NCBI RefSeq assembly: GCF_903166545.1 | Contig: NZ_CAESCH010000001.1 | Coordinates: 3,786,001-3,850,000, forward strand | Direction: 5' to 3' | Source: Metabacillus schmidteae | GTDB taxonomy: Bacteria; Bacillota; Bacilli; Bacillales; Bacillaceae | Length of the DNA stretch: 64,000 nucleotides | Shown: positions 18,863 through 28,414 of the stretch, in pieces | Numbering within the stretch: position 1 is the first letter of the stretch | Layout of the letters: each line of letters starts with the position of its first letter | Notes under the pieces: model-generated | Told to the model about the DNA's origin: nothing | The model's input: only the letters and a program-made list of their open reading frames with translations | The model's database searches: none | Made by a program: the position numbers and the translations under genes

Positions 18863-19816
18863 TTAGGATTCCATTCCTTTAAACTGACTTTTAATAATGA
18901 GATATTGCTCCATCTCTCTTATAAAATGATATAAAGCTGCTCTTGCTTCAAATTCCTCTCTAGTTTTCGGTAATTCCATTTCTTCAAATGACTTCTTCAT
19001 ATTAAAAAGCTGGACTAAAAATTTATGTGCCGTATTTCCAGGATGGATATTTAAACTTAGTTCATGAAGAAAGTCAGCAATCATCTTACTTTGTTCAACT
19101 GCAATATGTATAGATGTAATACTCGGAATAACACGCTCAATAATTTCAAATTGCTTTTCTCTCATTTTAAAGTAGTGATAATATGAATTTTCATGGCGCA
19201 AAAAATGATTTTCGACATCACGAAATGCTAGTGTTTTAGCCTCATCAATCTGAATTGCTGTTATGGTGATCTCTTTTCCATCCCATTTTCTATCTTTTTC
19301 TATTAGATATAGTTCGATTTCACGAAAAATAATTGCTAGATTTTCTTCAATCTGAATTTGATAGTTTTTTAATTTTTTCTCAACACTCGGCATATACAAA
19401 TTCATGACTAGTGCAACACCAATACCTATTGTCACTAGTAACAATTCATTACCAATAACATGGAACGTAATGTCATTTGTACTATATAGATGAAAAATAA
19501 CAACCGTACTGGTTACAATTCCTTCTGTAGCTTTCACTTTGACGGTAGTAGGAATAAAGATTAGTAATAAAAAACCAATAACTAACGGATGATAGGCAAT
19601 TCCCTCAAAGAAAATAAAAGAAAAGATCATGGCAATTGAACAGGCCAGGAACCTTGCCCATGAACTCCTAAGTGATTTCTTTTTTGTAACTTGTATGCAA
19701 AGAATTGTGATAATCCCTGCTGAGGTAAAATACTCCAAGCCAATGAACTGTGCCAGTATAACCGCAATCGTAGTACCCAGAGCTGTTTTTAGCGTACGAT
19801 AACCTATTTTGAACAT
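18863..19816 (-). CDS. yqjA: YqjA-like aromatic acid exporter family membrane protein
   Basis: An integral membrane protein of 317 residues. The N-terminal half has about four to five hydrophobic segments (for example TALGTTIAVILAQFIGLEYF) and the soluble C-terminal half is helical and charged. This is the DUF939/aromatic acid exporter (FUSC-like) arrangement. The start is ATG 19816 after AAGGAGTT; a longer reading to 19900 has no RBS. The transported substrate is unknown. Its place beside the art genes matches B. subtilis. Confidence 0.8.
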   Translation of the reverse strand: MFKIGYRTLKTALGTTIAVILAQFIGLEYFTSAGIITILCIQVTKKKSLRSSWARFLACSIAMIFSFIFFEGIAYHPLVIGFLLLIFIPTTVKVKATEGIVTSTVVIFHLYSTNDITFHVIGNELLLVTIGIGVALVMNLYMPSVEKKLKNYQIQIEENLAIIFREIELYLIEKDRKWDGKEITITAIQIDEAKTLAFRDVENHFLRHENSYYHYFKMREKQFEIIERVIPSITSIHIAVEQSKMIADFLHELSLNIHPGNTAHKFLVQLFNMKKSFEEMELPKTREEFEARAALYHFIREMEQYLIIKSQFKGMES

Positions 19817-19875
19817 AAATAACTCCTTAATAAATGATTCTGTTGAATAGTTTACACTATTTAACAAGAAAAAAC

Positions 19876-19906
19876 GAAAAAAGATGATCAACATGACCAT
19901 CTTTTT
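19876..19906 (-). terminator. Terminator of the artPQM operon
   Basis: AAAGATG and CATCTTT arms with flanking A and T runs form a compact hairpin directly after the artM stop. Confidence 0.8.
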
Positions 19907-19923
19907 CTCTATGACACTTCTGC

Positions 19924-20646
19924 TTAAAGCATCTTTTCTAAGAACTCTTGTGCACGTTTTGTTTTTGGCGCTGTAAAAAATTCGCCAGGAGGTGCATCCT
20001 CTACTAATAATCCTCCGTCTAAGAACAGAACACGATCAGCCACTTCTTTCGCAAAGCCCATTTCATGAGTGACAATCGCCATCGTCATCCCGGTTTGGGC
20101 TAAATCCTTCATAACTTCAAGAACTTCTTTTACCATCTCTGGATCAAGTGCTGATGTAGGCTCATCAAATAACATAACATCAGGATTCATCGCAAGAGCT
20201 CTCGCAATAGCTACTCTTTGCTTTTGTCCCCCGGATAATCGGTTAGGATATTCAGATGCTTTCTCTAGAAGCCCGACTTTGTTCAATAAATCCATCCCAT
20301 TTTCCTCAGCTTCTTGTTTGGAAAGACCTTTAACAGTAATTGGCGCATACGTAATATTCCCCAATACAGACTTGTGAGGGAAAAGGTGAAAATGCTGAAA
20401 CACCATTCCTACATTTTGTCGTACTTTAGCTATATCAGTTTTAGGGTTTGTAATATCGACATCATTGATAAGAATGTTACCTTTTGTTGGTTTTTCCAAT
20501 AGATTCAAGCATCGCAGAAAGGTTGATTTCCCTGAACCGGAAGGACCTACTATAGCAATGACCTCACCTGAAGCAATTGTTGTTGAAATACCTTTTAATA
20601 CTTCTAATTTTCCATAGCTTTTATGCAAATTGTTTACTTTAATCAC
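19924..20646 (-). CDS. artM: Polar amino acid (arginine-type) ABC transporter ATP-binding protein
   Basis: The ATPase of an amino acid importer, 240 residues. Walker [10 protein letters not shown] (about 34-42), signature [19 protein letters not shown] and Walker [16 protein letters not shown] are all intact. It overlaps the permease gene by 8 bases. Sequence and position fit ArtM/YqiZ of B. subtilis, an arginine transporter; exact specificity cannot be read from the ATPase. Confidence 0.92.
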   Translation of the reverse strand: MIKVNNLHKSYGKLEVLKGISTTIASGEVIAIVGPSGSGKSTFLRCLNLLEKPTKGNILINDVDITNPKTDIAKVRQNVGMVFQHFHLFPHKSVLGNITYAPITVKGLSKQEAEENGMDLLNKVGLLEKASEYPNRLSGGQKQRVAIARALAMNPDVMLFDEPTSALDPEMVKEVLEVMKDLAQTGMTMAIVTHEMGFAKEVADRVLFLDGGLLVEDAPPGEFFTAPKTKRAQEFLEKML

Positions 20647-21301
20647 TTCGTCTCATTCTCCCTTCTATTCCTTTACCAAGAAGCGTTAAGAACATGACTA
20701 ATAGATAATAAATTAACCCTGCAAAAATCAATGGTGCAAAATAGTTATAAGAATCTGCTCCTACTTGATACGCTCTTCTCATAATATCTTGAACACCGAT
20801 TACCGTTACAATAGCAGATTCTTTTGTTAACGTAATAAATTCATTCATTAGCGCAGGTAAGATGTTTTTAAATGCCTGTGGCAAAATAATATCTTTCATC
20901 ATTTTTGAATATGGAACACCTAATGCCATAGCTGCCTCTTGCTGGCCCTTATCAATTGCGTTAATTCCAGCACGTATAATCTCTGAAATATATGCCCCTG
21001 AATTTAATGTAAATGCGGCAACTGCTGCAGGATAAGGTTCAATTGGAAAACCAAGTATTTGTGGTAAACCAAAATATATAATTAATAATTGTAAAACTAG
21101 AGGAGTTCCTCTAAAAATTGATGTATATGCATCCGCAATCCACATTAGCGGTTTAATTCGACTTATCTTAAATAAAGCAAGGATTATTCCCCACACAAAT
21201 CCAAGTAACAAAGACAGAACAACAATCTTTAAGGTTACCCAGATTCCCTCTAAAATAAAAGGAAGTGATGGGGCAATTGAAGAAAAGTTTAAAAAATCCA
21301 T
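20639..21301 (-). CDS. artQ: Polar amino acid ABC transporter permease
   Basis: The 220-residue HisM/GlnP-type permease with about five membrane segments. The EAA loop motif [32 protein letters not shown] (about 121-152) contacts the ATPase. It overlaps artM, and lies downstream of artP after a hairpin. It matches ArtQ/YqiY. Confidence 0.92.
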   Translation of the reverse strand: MDFLNFSSIAPSLPFILEGIWVTLKIVVLSLLLGFVWGIILALFKISRIKPLMWIADAYTSIFRGTPLVLQLLIIYFGLPQILGFPIEPYPAAVAAFTLNSGAYISEIIRAGINAIDKGQQEAAMALGVPYSKMMKDIILPQAFKNILPALMNEFITLTKESAIVTVIGVQDIMRRAYQVGADSYNYFAPLIFAGLIYYLLVMFLTLLGKGIEGRMRRSD

Positions 21302-21353
21302 TTCCTCTCCAAACTCCTTTCTAATAATAATTTACACTTTAGTATATCATCCA

Positions 21354-21400
21354 CAAAAAAGGGCTGACTCAAGCGAAAGGATTCCCTTCTGAGTTAGCCT
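21354..21400 (-). terminator. Intra-operon terminator between artP and artQ
   Basis: GGCTGACTCA (21362-21371) and TGAGTTAGCC (21390-21399) pair with one mismatch, and on the minus strand six T residues follow. It lies after the binding-protein gene and before the permease gene, so partial termination probably keeps artP message above artQM. Confidence 0.8.
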
Positions 21401-21422
21401 CTTTCTATTCATTCAATTTAGC

Positions 21423-22217
21423 TTATTGTTGCCCGCCGAACCATTTTACAATTAACTCATCAAGCTCGCCGTTTTCTTTCATTTCATTTAATGCTTCATT
21501 AAATTCTTGAGTATATTCACTGCCTTTTTGGAACGCAATTGCTGATCCTGCTTCTTCAGATGATTCAAGAGTAAATCCTGTTAATTGATCATCTTTTGCA
21601 AAATAACCTTCCGCCACTTTATCCTCAATAATTGCAGCATCAATACGTCCTGACTTCATTTCTTGAACTAATTCAGAGATTTTATTACGATTTTCAATTT
21701 TAAGATTTACTTCTTCTGAAATTTCAGTTGCCTTTTCTTCTTGAATGGATCCTAATTGCACACCAATTGTTTTACCTTCTAAATCCTCAATTGTTTTAAC
21801 CTCATTGTCTTTAAGAGAAACAATCATATGATTTGCACTATAGTAAACATCTGAGAAATCTACGTTTTCTGCACGCTCAGGTGTTGGTGTCATACCGGAA
21901 AGAACAATATCAATTTGTTTTGCTTGTAATGCAGGAATCAAACTATTAAAATCCATATCTTGAATTTCAACTTCATATCCTGTTTTTTCTGCTAAAGCAT
22001 TCACTAAATCAATATCAAAACCGATGATGTCACTACCTTTTGCCGTATCAATATATTCAAAAGGAGGATAGTCAGCTGATGTTGCCATCTTAAGTACTTT
22101 TTTGTCCTCTCCTTTTGCTCCTGATGTAGTATCATTTCCTTCTTGCTCTGCGGTTCCGCATGCTGCTAGTAATCCAACAACTAATACGCTTATAATGAAT
22201 AACGAAATTTTCTTCAC
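21423..22217 (-). CDS. artP: Polar amino acid ABC transporter substrate-binding lipoprotein
   Basis: The receptor of the ArtPQM importer, 264 residues. The signal MKKISLFIISVLVVGLLAACG contains lipobox LAAC. The mature part is a family 3 solute-binding protein (KMATSADYPPFEYID, GFDIDLVNALAEKTG, IDIVLSGMTPTPERAENVDFS). It is the first gene of the operon, matching ArtP/YqiX. Arginine is the likely ligand by synteny. Confidence 0.92.
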   Translation of the reverse strand: MKKISLFIISVLVVGLLAACGTAEQEGNDTTSGAKGEDKKVLKMATSADYPPFEYIDTAKGSDIIGFDIDLVNALAEKTGYEVEIQDMDFNSLIPALQAKQIDIVLSGMTPTPERAENVDFSDVYYSANHMIVSLKDNEVKTIEDLEGKTIGVQLGSIQEEKATEISEEVNLKIENRNKISELVQEMKSGRIDAAIIEDKVAEGYFAKDDQLTGFTLESSEEAGSAIAFQKGSEYTQEFNEALNEMKENGELDELIVKWFGGQQ

Positions 22218-22335
22218 TTTAGTTTCCTCCTATAATTTATTATCTTTTTTAGTATTATCTACTTATGTATGATAATCTATCTAATTTTTAGTCGATAATT
22301 TGTATTTTATCACAGGTTTATATTTATGCAATGAC

Positions 22336-22363
22336 TATTTATAAAAATGTATTTATAAAAATA
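22336..22363. repeat. Tandem 14-bp direct repeat upstream of artP
   Basis: TATTTATAAAAATG (22336-22349) is followed at once by TATTTATAAAAATA (22350-22363), a 13/14 match. The AT-rich pattern loosely resembles tandem ARG boxes of ArgR/AhrC, whose gene is in this window. It lies about 120-145 bp upstream of artP. Confidence 0.6.
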
Positions 22364-22418
22364 TTTGGACGATTAAAATTCTTCTGAAAAAATGTATGCA
22401 GCATTCATATATTATCCT

Positions 22419-22463
22419 AAAAAGAAAGAGACATGGAGTTTAACTCCATGTCTCTTTCTTTTT
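22419..22463. terminator. Very strong bidirectional hairpin/terminator
   Basis: A stem of about 21 bp with no mismatch, centred on the AGTTTAACT palindrome near 22441, has an A-run at one end and a T-run at the other. It can stop transcription from either side. It marks the far end of the structured region downstream of brxB. Confidence 0.88.
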
Positions 22464-22604
22464 AAATATACCCATCTAGACGATCAGTAAACCCCACTCT
22501 TCTAAATTCTAGAGAAGCTAAGAAGATAAATGGAGATAACTGCTCGTTAAGATCCGATAAGTTTCGCTATTATTCAGTGGAGGAGGAAAACCCTCCCACT
22601 GAAT
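22464..22604 (-). ncRNA. Possible structured RNA or repeat element downstream of brxB
   Basis: Reading the minus strand there is a hairpin ATTCAGTGG/CCACTGAAT (22572-22604), then about 100 bases with a small hairpin built on CTTCT/AGAAG, ending in the strong 22419-22463 terminator. The first hairpin lacks a T-tract, so it is not a standard terminator. Nothing codes for protein. Whether this is a small RNA, an mRNA 3' element or a dispersed repeat cannot be settled here. Confidence 0.35.
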
Positions 22605-22615
22605 GAAGTTTCACT

Positions 22616-23053
22616 TTACACTTCTTCACAATACTCGTCAAAAGCAGATTGTAATTTTGCTACAACTGACATTGGATCGTGTCCTTCAATCTCATGACGT
22701 TCAACCATTGTAAGCAGTTTTCCATCCTTCAATAAAGCAAATGATGGAGATGAAGGTGGGTAGCCAGTGAACATTTCACGGGCTTTTGCAGTTGCTTCTT
22801 TATCCTGGCCAGCAAATACTGTAACTAGTTGATCAGGGCGTTTGTCATAATGAACAGCATGTGCTGCTGCTGGTCTTGCTATACCGCCAGCACAACCACA
22901 AACACTGTTAACCATAACAAGTGTTGTTCCTTTTTTATTTAGTACATCATCAACATCTTCCGGAGTAGTAAGCTCGGTATAACCCGCTGCAACGATTTCT
23001 TTACGTGCTTGTTGCACAATATCATTCATAAATAAATTAAAATCCATGTTCAA
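22616..23053 (-). CDS. brxB: Bacilliredoxin BrxB (YqiW)
   Basis: A thioredoxin-like protein that removes bacillithiol from mixed disulfides on proteins. The active site CGC is in [19 protein letters not shown] (about residues 50-68), and the C-terminus [18 protein letters not shown] is typical of the YphP/YqiW family. The start is TTG 23053, seven bases after AAGGAGAG, which gives 145 residues, the length I recall for B. subtilis YqiW; ATG 23047 is two codons in. Confidence 0.93.
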   Translation of the reverse strand: MNMDFNLFMNDIVQQARKEIVAAGYTELTTPEDVDDVLNKKGTTLVMVNSVCGCAGGIARPAAAHAVHYDKRPDQLVTVFAGQDKEATAKAREMFTGYPPSSPSFALLKDGKLLTMVERHEIEGHDPMSVVAKLQSAFDEYCEEV

Positions 23054-23123
23054 AATAAATCTCTCCTTTATCATCAATAACTCTATTTTACCAAGCTTTT
23101 TATAAAATGAGCAAATAGATCGC

Positions 23124-24134
23124 TTAATGTTTATGTTCTATAAATAAATTGACAAGCTCCAATGCCGTCCGGCTTACATGCTTTGACCCGGTTTTAACTG
23201 TTTGTTCAGCTAAATTAAGTTTATCTTTTATTAGTGGGTGTTCGTAAAAATGACGATATACTTCCTGTTTAACCAGGTCATGAAGCCAGTTTAATTGCTG
23301 TTCAGTGCGTCTTTTATAAAAAAGATTGCTTTTTTTTGTTTGCTTCTCGAAGGTTTTGATGATCTCCCAAATATCTGCGATCCCTGTTTCCTCTATTGAA
23401 GATGCAGTAACAGCCCTTGTTTCCCAGTCTTTTGTATATGAAGATAAAAAGTGAAGAATCGAGTTATATTCACTTTTTGCTTTGTTGGCTTTCATCATAT
23501 TTTCACCGTCTGCTTTGTTCACTACAACCAGATCAGGCAGCTCCATGATTCCTTTTTTCATTGTTTGTAATTCATCACCAGCTCCTGTTAAAACGAGTAA
23601 AAGGAAAAAATCAACCATTTCCCGTACGACAAATTCTCCTTGCCCTACCCCCATCGTTTCAACGAGAATTATATTATATCCTGCTGCTTCACATAAAATG
23701 ATCGTTTCTCTAGTTTTCCTACTAACTCCACCTAGATTTCCCCCAGAGGGAGAGGGCCTGATATAAGCATTTGGATGTCTTGACAGTCTTTCCATTCTTG
23801 TTTTATCACCCATTATGCTTCCTTTAGAAACTTGACTACTTGGATCGATGGCAAGAACAGCGACATAGTACCCTTGTTCACAGAGGTAAGTTCCAAACGA
23901 GTCAATAAATGTACTTTTACCTGCACCTGGTACACCTGTTATTCCTATCCGAATTGAAGAGTTCTTATTTTGAAGCAAAGCTTCAATTATTTTTTGTGCT
24001 TTCTCAAAATGTTGCTTCGCATTGCTTTCTACGAGTGTAATGGCCTGTGCGAGTAAAACTCGGTCTCTCTTTTCAATTCCTTTTATATACTGATCAATAG
24101 AAATATCATTGCTCTTCTTTACGAACTTTTTCAT
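23124..24134 (-). CDS. meaB: Methylmalonyl-CoA mutase-associated GTPase MeaB (ArgK family)
   Basis: A G3E/SIMIBI GTPase chaperone that guards and reloads the B12 cofactor of methylmalonyl-CoA mutase. The P-loop GVPGAGKST (about 65-73), ETMGVGQGE (about 160-168) and VVNKADG (about 204-210) are visible. At 336 residues it is full length. The ATG overlaps the mutB stop by four bases, fixing it as the third gene of the mutA-mutB-meaB unit. Confidence 0.94.
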   Translation of the reverse strand: MKKFVKKSNDISIDQYIKGIEKRDRVLLAQAITLVESNAKQHFEKAQKIIEALLQNKNSSIRIGITGVPGAGKSTFIDSFGTYLCEQGYYVAVLAIDPSSQVSKGSIMGDKTRMERLSRHPNAYIRPSPSGGNLGGVSRKTRETIILCEAAGYNIILVETMGVGQGEFVVREMVDFFLLLVLTGAGDELQTMKKGIMELPDLVVVNKADGENMMKANKAKSEYNSILHFLSSYTKDWETRAVTASSIEETGIADIWEIIKTFEKQTKKSNLFYKRRTEQQLNWLHDLVKQEVYRHFYEHPLIKDKLNLAEQTVKTGSKHVSRTALELVNLFIEHKH

Positions 24135-26275
24135 TCGCCAACTTCCTCATAACCAAGTCTTTCAAAAATTTTGTTTACCACCTTTATTGCAGCAACAGGA
24201 ATCACTGTTCCCGGTCCAAAAATTTCGGCAGCACCTTTTTCCTTTAATTCTTCATAATCTTGGAATGGGATAACTCCACCAACAATAACGACAATGTCTT
24301 CCCTTCCTAATTTTCTTAACTCATAAATAAGTTGTGGTAATAACGTTTTATGACCGGCAGCTAATGAACTCATACCTACTACATGAACATCATTTTCTAC
24401 CGCTTGTGCTGCTGTTTCTTCAGGTGTTTGAAAAAGGGGACCAATATCGACGTCAAAGCCAAGATCAGCAAACGCCGTTGCGATTACCTTCGCTCCTCTA
24501 TCATGACCGTCCTGCCCCATCTTGGCTATTAAAATTCTTGGTCTTCTTCCTTCAACATCATAAAATTGATCTGTCAATTCTCTTACTTTCTTTATTTCAT
24601 CTTCATTTGAATATTCTGAACTATACACTCCGCTAATGGATCGAATCATAGCTTGATGACGTTTTGAAACTTTCTCTATCGCAAATGAGATTTCACCTAA
24701 AGTGGCTCTATGTCTTGCTGCTTCAACGGCTAATTCCAACAAATTCCCTGTCCCATCAGCAGCAGATTTTGTTAATGCATGTAATGCCTGACTAACTTTT
24801 GTATCATCTCGATTTGCTTTTAGATGGTTTATTTTTGCAATTTGCTTATTCCTTACTTCTTGATTATCGATCGATAAAATATCAATTGGTTCTTCTTTTT
24901 CTAACTTAAACTTATTTACACCGATGATCGCTTCCTGACCAGAATCAATTTTTGCTTGTCTACGGGCTGCTGCTTCTTCAATCTTCATTTTTGGATAACC
25001 GATTTCAATCGCCTTCGTCATCCCGCCAAGCTCCTCAATTTCCTCCATATGAAGCTTTGCTCGCTCAATTAAAGAATGTGTGAGTGATTCCACATAATAC
25101 GAACCTCCCCAAGGATCAATAACATCACAAATCCCTGTTTCATGCTGAAGATAAAGCTGGGTATTTCGGGCAATCCTTGCTGAGAAATCTGTTGGTAAGG
25201 CAATTGCTTCATCTAATGCGTTTGTATGAAGCGATTGGGTATGTCCCATTGCAGCTGCGTGTGCTTCAATACAAGTTCGCACAACATTGTTAAAGGGATC
25301 CTGTTCTGTTAAACTCCAACCTGATGTTTGAGAGTGTGTTCGTAAGGCTGTTGACTTTGGATTTTTCGGATTAAATTCTTTTACAATAGAAGTCCATAAG
25401 TAACGTGCAGCCCTCATTTTTGCAACTTCCATAAAATAATTCATTCCTATAGCCCAGAAAAAAGATAACCGTGGAGCAAATTGATCAATATCCAGACCAG
25501 CATTCAGCCCAGTACGAATATATTCAAGCCCATCAGCAAGCGTGTAGGCAAGTTCAAGATCTGCAGGTGCTCCTGCTTCTTGCAAATGATAACCGGATAT
25601 ACTAATACTATTGAATTTTGGCATGTATTTCGCTGTATAGGTAAAAATATCACCAATAATCTTCATCGACATGTCCGGTGGGTATATATAGGTGTTGCGA
25701 ACCATATATTCCTTTAAAATATCATTTTGGATTGTTCCTGTAAGTTTTTCTAATGGGACGCCTTGTTCCTCAGCTGTTACGATATAAAAAGCCATTATAG
25801 GTAACACTGCACCATTCATTGTCATAGATACAGACATTTCATCTAAAGGTATACCATCAAATAGTTCCTTCATATCTATAATTGAATCGATCGCAACTCC
25901 CGCCTTACCAACATCTCCTACGACACGAGAATGGTCTGAATCATAGCCCCTATGTGTTGCCAAGTCAAATGCCACAGATAGCCCCTTTTGTCCCATTTCT
26001 AAATTTCTTCGGTAAAATCTATTACTTTCTTCAGCAGTTGAAAATCCTGCATACTGTCTTATCGTCCAGGGACGATTCACATACATCGTTGAATATGGCC
26101 CTCTTACAAAAGGCTCAATACCTGGATAAGACCCAAGATGTTGAAGTGAAGCTAAATCATGCTTATGATACTGACTCTTTATATTAATTTGCTCATTTGA
26201 TACGAAATTTTTTGATGCCGTATTTTGTTGTGATCGAACAAATGGTGAATGAGAAATTGCATGTCTTTTCATCAT
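24131..26275 (-). CDS. mutB: Methylmalonyl-CoA mutase large subunit, B12-binding
   Basis: The adenosylcobalamin-dependent enzyme that isomerises (R)-methylmalonyl-CoA to succinyl-CoA. The 714-residue protein has the substrate-binding TIM barrel ([29 protein letters not shown]) and a C-terminal cobalamin domain with GQDGHDRG, whose histidine is the cobalt ligand, then [10 protein letters not shown] and IVVGGVIP. It overlaps mutA and meaB by four bases on either side. Confidence 0.97.
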   Translation of the reverse strand: MMKRHAISHSPFVRSQQNTASKNFVSNEQINIKSQYHKHDLASLQHLGSYPGIEPFVRGPYSTMYVNRPWTIRQYAGFSTAEESNRFYRRNLEMGQKGLSVAFDLATHRGYDSDHSRVVGDVGKAGVAIDSIIDMKELFDGIPLDEMSVSMTMNGAVLPIMAFYIVTAEEQGVPLEKLTGTIQNDILKEYMVRNTYIYPPDMSMKIIGDIFTYTAKYMPKFNSISISGYHLQEAGAPADLELAYTLADGLEYIRTGLNAGLDIDQFAPRLSFFWAIGMNYFMEVAKMRAARYLWTSIVKEFNPKNPKSTALRTHSQTSGWSLTEQDPFNNVVRTCIEAHAAAMGHTQSLHTNALDEAIALPTDFSARIARNTQLYLQHETGICDVIDPWGGSYYVESLTHSLIERAKLHMEEIEELGGMTKAIEIGYPKMKIEEAAARRQAKIDSGQEAIIGVNKFKLEKEEPIDILSIDNQEVRNKQIAKINHLKANRDDTKVSQALHALTKSAADGTGNLLELAVEAARHRATLGEISFAIEKVSKRHQAMIRSISGVYSSEYSNEDEIKKVRELTDQFYDVEGRRPRILIAKMGQDGHDRGAKVIATAFADLGFDVDIGPLFQTPEETAAQAVENDVHVVGMSSLAAGHKTLLPQLIYELRKLGREDIVVIVGGVIPFQDYEELKEKGAAEIFGPGTVIPVAAIKVVNKIFERLGYEEVGE

Positions 26276-28170
26276 TTTTCAACCCCCAAAAGAGTATGCA
26301 TATTGAGCAGAAACTGATAGAGATCACCGTTCATAGAAATCATGCCAGCTAATTCCAGCTTTTCAACCATTTCTTTTTCATTACCCATGACATATATATG
26401 GAGCGATGGATTTCTTACCTTTAACTGATGAATATAAGCAAAGTCTACAACTTGAATATCTTCTTTTTTTCCACAAAGAATGACTGATTGTAAATGTGAT
26501 AAATATTTTAAGTCATTCCATGAAAACTGTTCTGTCTCAATTCCTCCCGCTGCTAAAACTCCACTAATATAATCAAGGCTTTGCTTAAAATCCTTTATCT
26601 TTCCAAATGTAATAATCCCCACTTTTAAGATCTGACCTTTTTCTTTCGCATTTTCAGCTTGAAAACGGAGTTTCTCAAAATGTTCAACCAATCTTTGACT
26701 TTGAATTGGAGTAATGCGTATTTGTTTGTTTTGCTTCTCCCTTCCAATGGATGGAACTTTCTTATTTCTTTCAATAAAGGTTATAGCTTCCTGAAATGAA
26801 TGTATGGATGTTGTCAATTTCTCAGGGTTTCTACCTTTTTTTTCATGTTTTAATGTTACTTTTTCATTTGAAACCGCATATGCATTTGTTCCAATTATGA
26901 TGTGGTTTCTATTATTTACATCAGACTTTCGTTTTTCCCTCATGTTTTCAAGCTCTACTTGAATCTTGCCCTGTCTTAATTGATGTAAAAAGCCACCTTC
27001 TTGGTCAATTTGCCTTATTCTCTCCCAAGCTTCCATTCCGAGTTGACTTGTTAATTCTTCCACATAATAAGAGCCTGCAGATGGATCTATGACCTTTGAT
27101 AGTAACCCTTCTTCTTTTAGGATAAAATGAGTGTTTCTAGCTATTCTGTCTGCTAGATTACTAGATGGGTTTAAAAAATAATCAAAAGGCAAAATGGTTA
27201 GCTCATCTACTCCCGCAACAACAGCAGAGAAGCTTTCTGTTGTTGTGCGCAGTAAATTCACGTGAACATCAAACACGGTTTTGTTAAAGGTTGTCGTAAT
27301 TGCATGTATATTTACGGGAAGCTCTTGAGGATTTCCACCAAATGCATGAACAAGTGAAGCCCATATATCTCGTGCTGCTCGTAACTTAGCAAGTTCCATA
27401 AAGAAATTTGATCCTACGCCAATGGAAACTGTTAATGAGTTAGCAATTTCGTCTATCCCCAGTCCCCTGTTCATAAGTTCATTTATAAGGTCAAGAGCAT
27501 GAGAAAATGTAAATACCAACTCTTGAAGGGCATTTGCACCCGCATTACTGTAGATATTTCCTTTAATTAAAAGACAACGAACAGATCCCTCATTTGTTGA
27601 AGACCATTTCATTGTATCAGCCAAAAAATCAAATTTCGTATCTAGTGAAACCTTATTTTCTCCTTTCAATAAAAGCTCCTCATAAGGATCTAAACCGATA
27701 GTTCCAGCTGTATGTTTATAATGTTGATGCATTTTTTGATGGTGAAAGAAAAAAGGTAAAAATCCGATGTTTTCTCCAACATCAATATAAATACAATCCT
27801 CATTCCAATTTATTGAAGAAAAAGCATCGTTTACATCTTTTTCATTTGAGATGAAATCAATGTTTGTAAGGTAGAAGGAATGTTGACCTCTTTGTTTTGC
27901 GTAATTTATCTTTTCCTTTAAATCTTTCGAATCCTTTGCCGTTATTAATTGACTGATCCTCGACTGATGATAATTACGATAAAGACTTACTCTACTAGTG
28001 TCATGATAACCTGCATCTGATTCATCATATAGAGGTTTAATAGCAAAGCCCTCGTCAGACATTTTGATTAAAGATTCTACCTTTTTCCCTTTTAATATTT
28101 TTTCAACTTCTTTTTTCCATGCATTTTGCTTCTCCCTAATTTCCGTTGAAATTTGTTCCTCTCCCATCAT
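26272..28170 (-). CDS. mutA: Methylmalonyl-CoA mutase small subunit
   Basis: The non-catalytic partner of MutB, 632 residues. It has the mutase barrel but a degenerate cobalamin domain: the region [20 protein letters not shown] lacks the DxHxxG cobalt ligand, as in known small subunits. It is the first gene of the operon. Two ATGs (28170, 28167) follow a G-rich stretch with an unusual eight-G run. It ends in ATGA overlapping mutB. Confidence 0.92.
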   Translation of the reverse strand: MMGEEQISTEIREKQNAWKKEVEKILKGKKVESLIKMSDEGFAIKPLYDESDAGYHDTSRVSLYRNYHQSRISQLITAKDSKDLKEKINYAKQRGQHSFYLTNIDFISNEKDVNDAFSSINWNEDCIYIDVGENIGFLPFFFHHQKMHQHYKHTAGTIGLDPYEELLLKGENKVSLDTKFDFLADTMKWSSTNEGSVRCLLIKGNIYSNAGANALQELVFTFSHALDLINELMNRGLGIDEIANSLTVSIGVGSNFFMELAKLRAARDIWASLVHAFGGNPQELPVNIHAITTTFNKTVFDVHVNLLRTTTESFSAVVAGVDELTILPFDYFLNPSSNLADRIARNTHFILKEEGLLSKVIDPSAGSYYVEELTSQLGMEAWERIRQIDQEGGFLHQLRQGKIQVELENMREKRKSDVNNRNHIIIGTNAYAVSNEKVTLKHEKKGRNPEKLTTSIHSFQEAITFIERNKKVPSIGREKQNKQIRITPIQSQRLVEHFEKLRFQAENAKEKGQILKVGIITFGKIKDFKQSLDYISGVLAAGGIETEQFSWNDLKYLSHLQSVILCGKKEDIQVVDFAYIHQLKVRNPSLHIYVMGNEKEMVEKLELAGMISMNGDLYQFLLNMHTLLGVEK

Positions 28171-28365
28171 ACATGCGCCCCCCCAAAAAAGAGGCCCACC
28201 CCCTTTGTTAAGATGCCTTTAATTATTTTATGCGAGCTTCCCTATAGTTAAGCACTTACAGTAGTACTTATCCCCCTCAAAAAAGTATGCGCTTACATTT
28301 AATCTAATCTTATTCTATTATAATTTTTTCATTACGGCAATGAACATCCCTTCATTTCTAAATTA

Positions 28366-28402
28366 AACAAAAAAAGCAATCGAAAATCGATTACTTTTTT
28401 TA
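28366..28402 (-). terminator. Terminator of the bkd operon
   Basis: AGCAATCGA and TCGATTACT-type arms with A7 and T7 flanks form a hairpin of about 14 bp. It lies just after the bkdB stop and upstream of the mutA promoter region, separating the two operons. Confidence 0.85.
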
Positions 28403-28414
28403 AAAAAAGCTATG

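Larger units (their letters stand above)
22218..22615. other. Long intergenic region between artP and brxB
   Basis: The 398-bp gap has no credible ORF. The artP side (22218-22370) is AT-rich and holds a tandem direct repeat at 22336-22363. The rest holds a very strong hairpin (22419-22463), a conserved-looking stretch with small hairpins, and a second hairpin (22572-22604) just after brxB. Confidence 0.8.
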
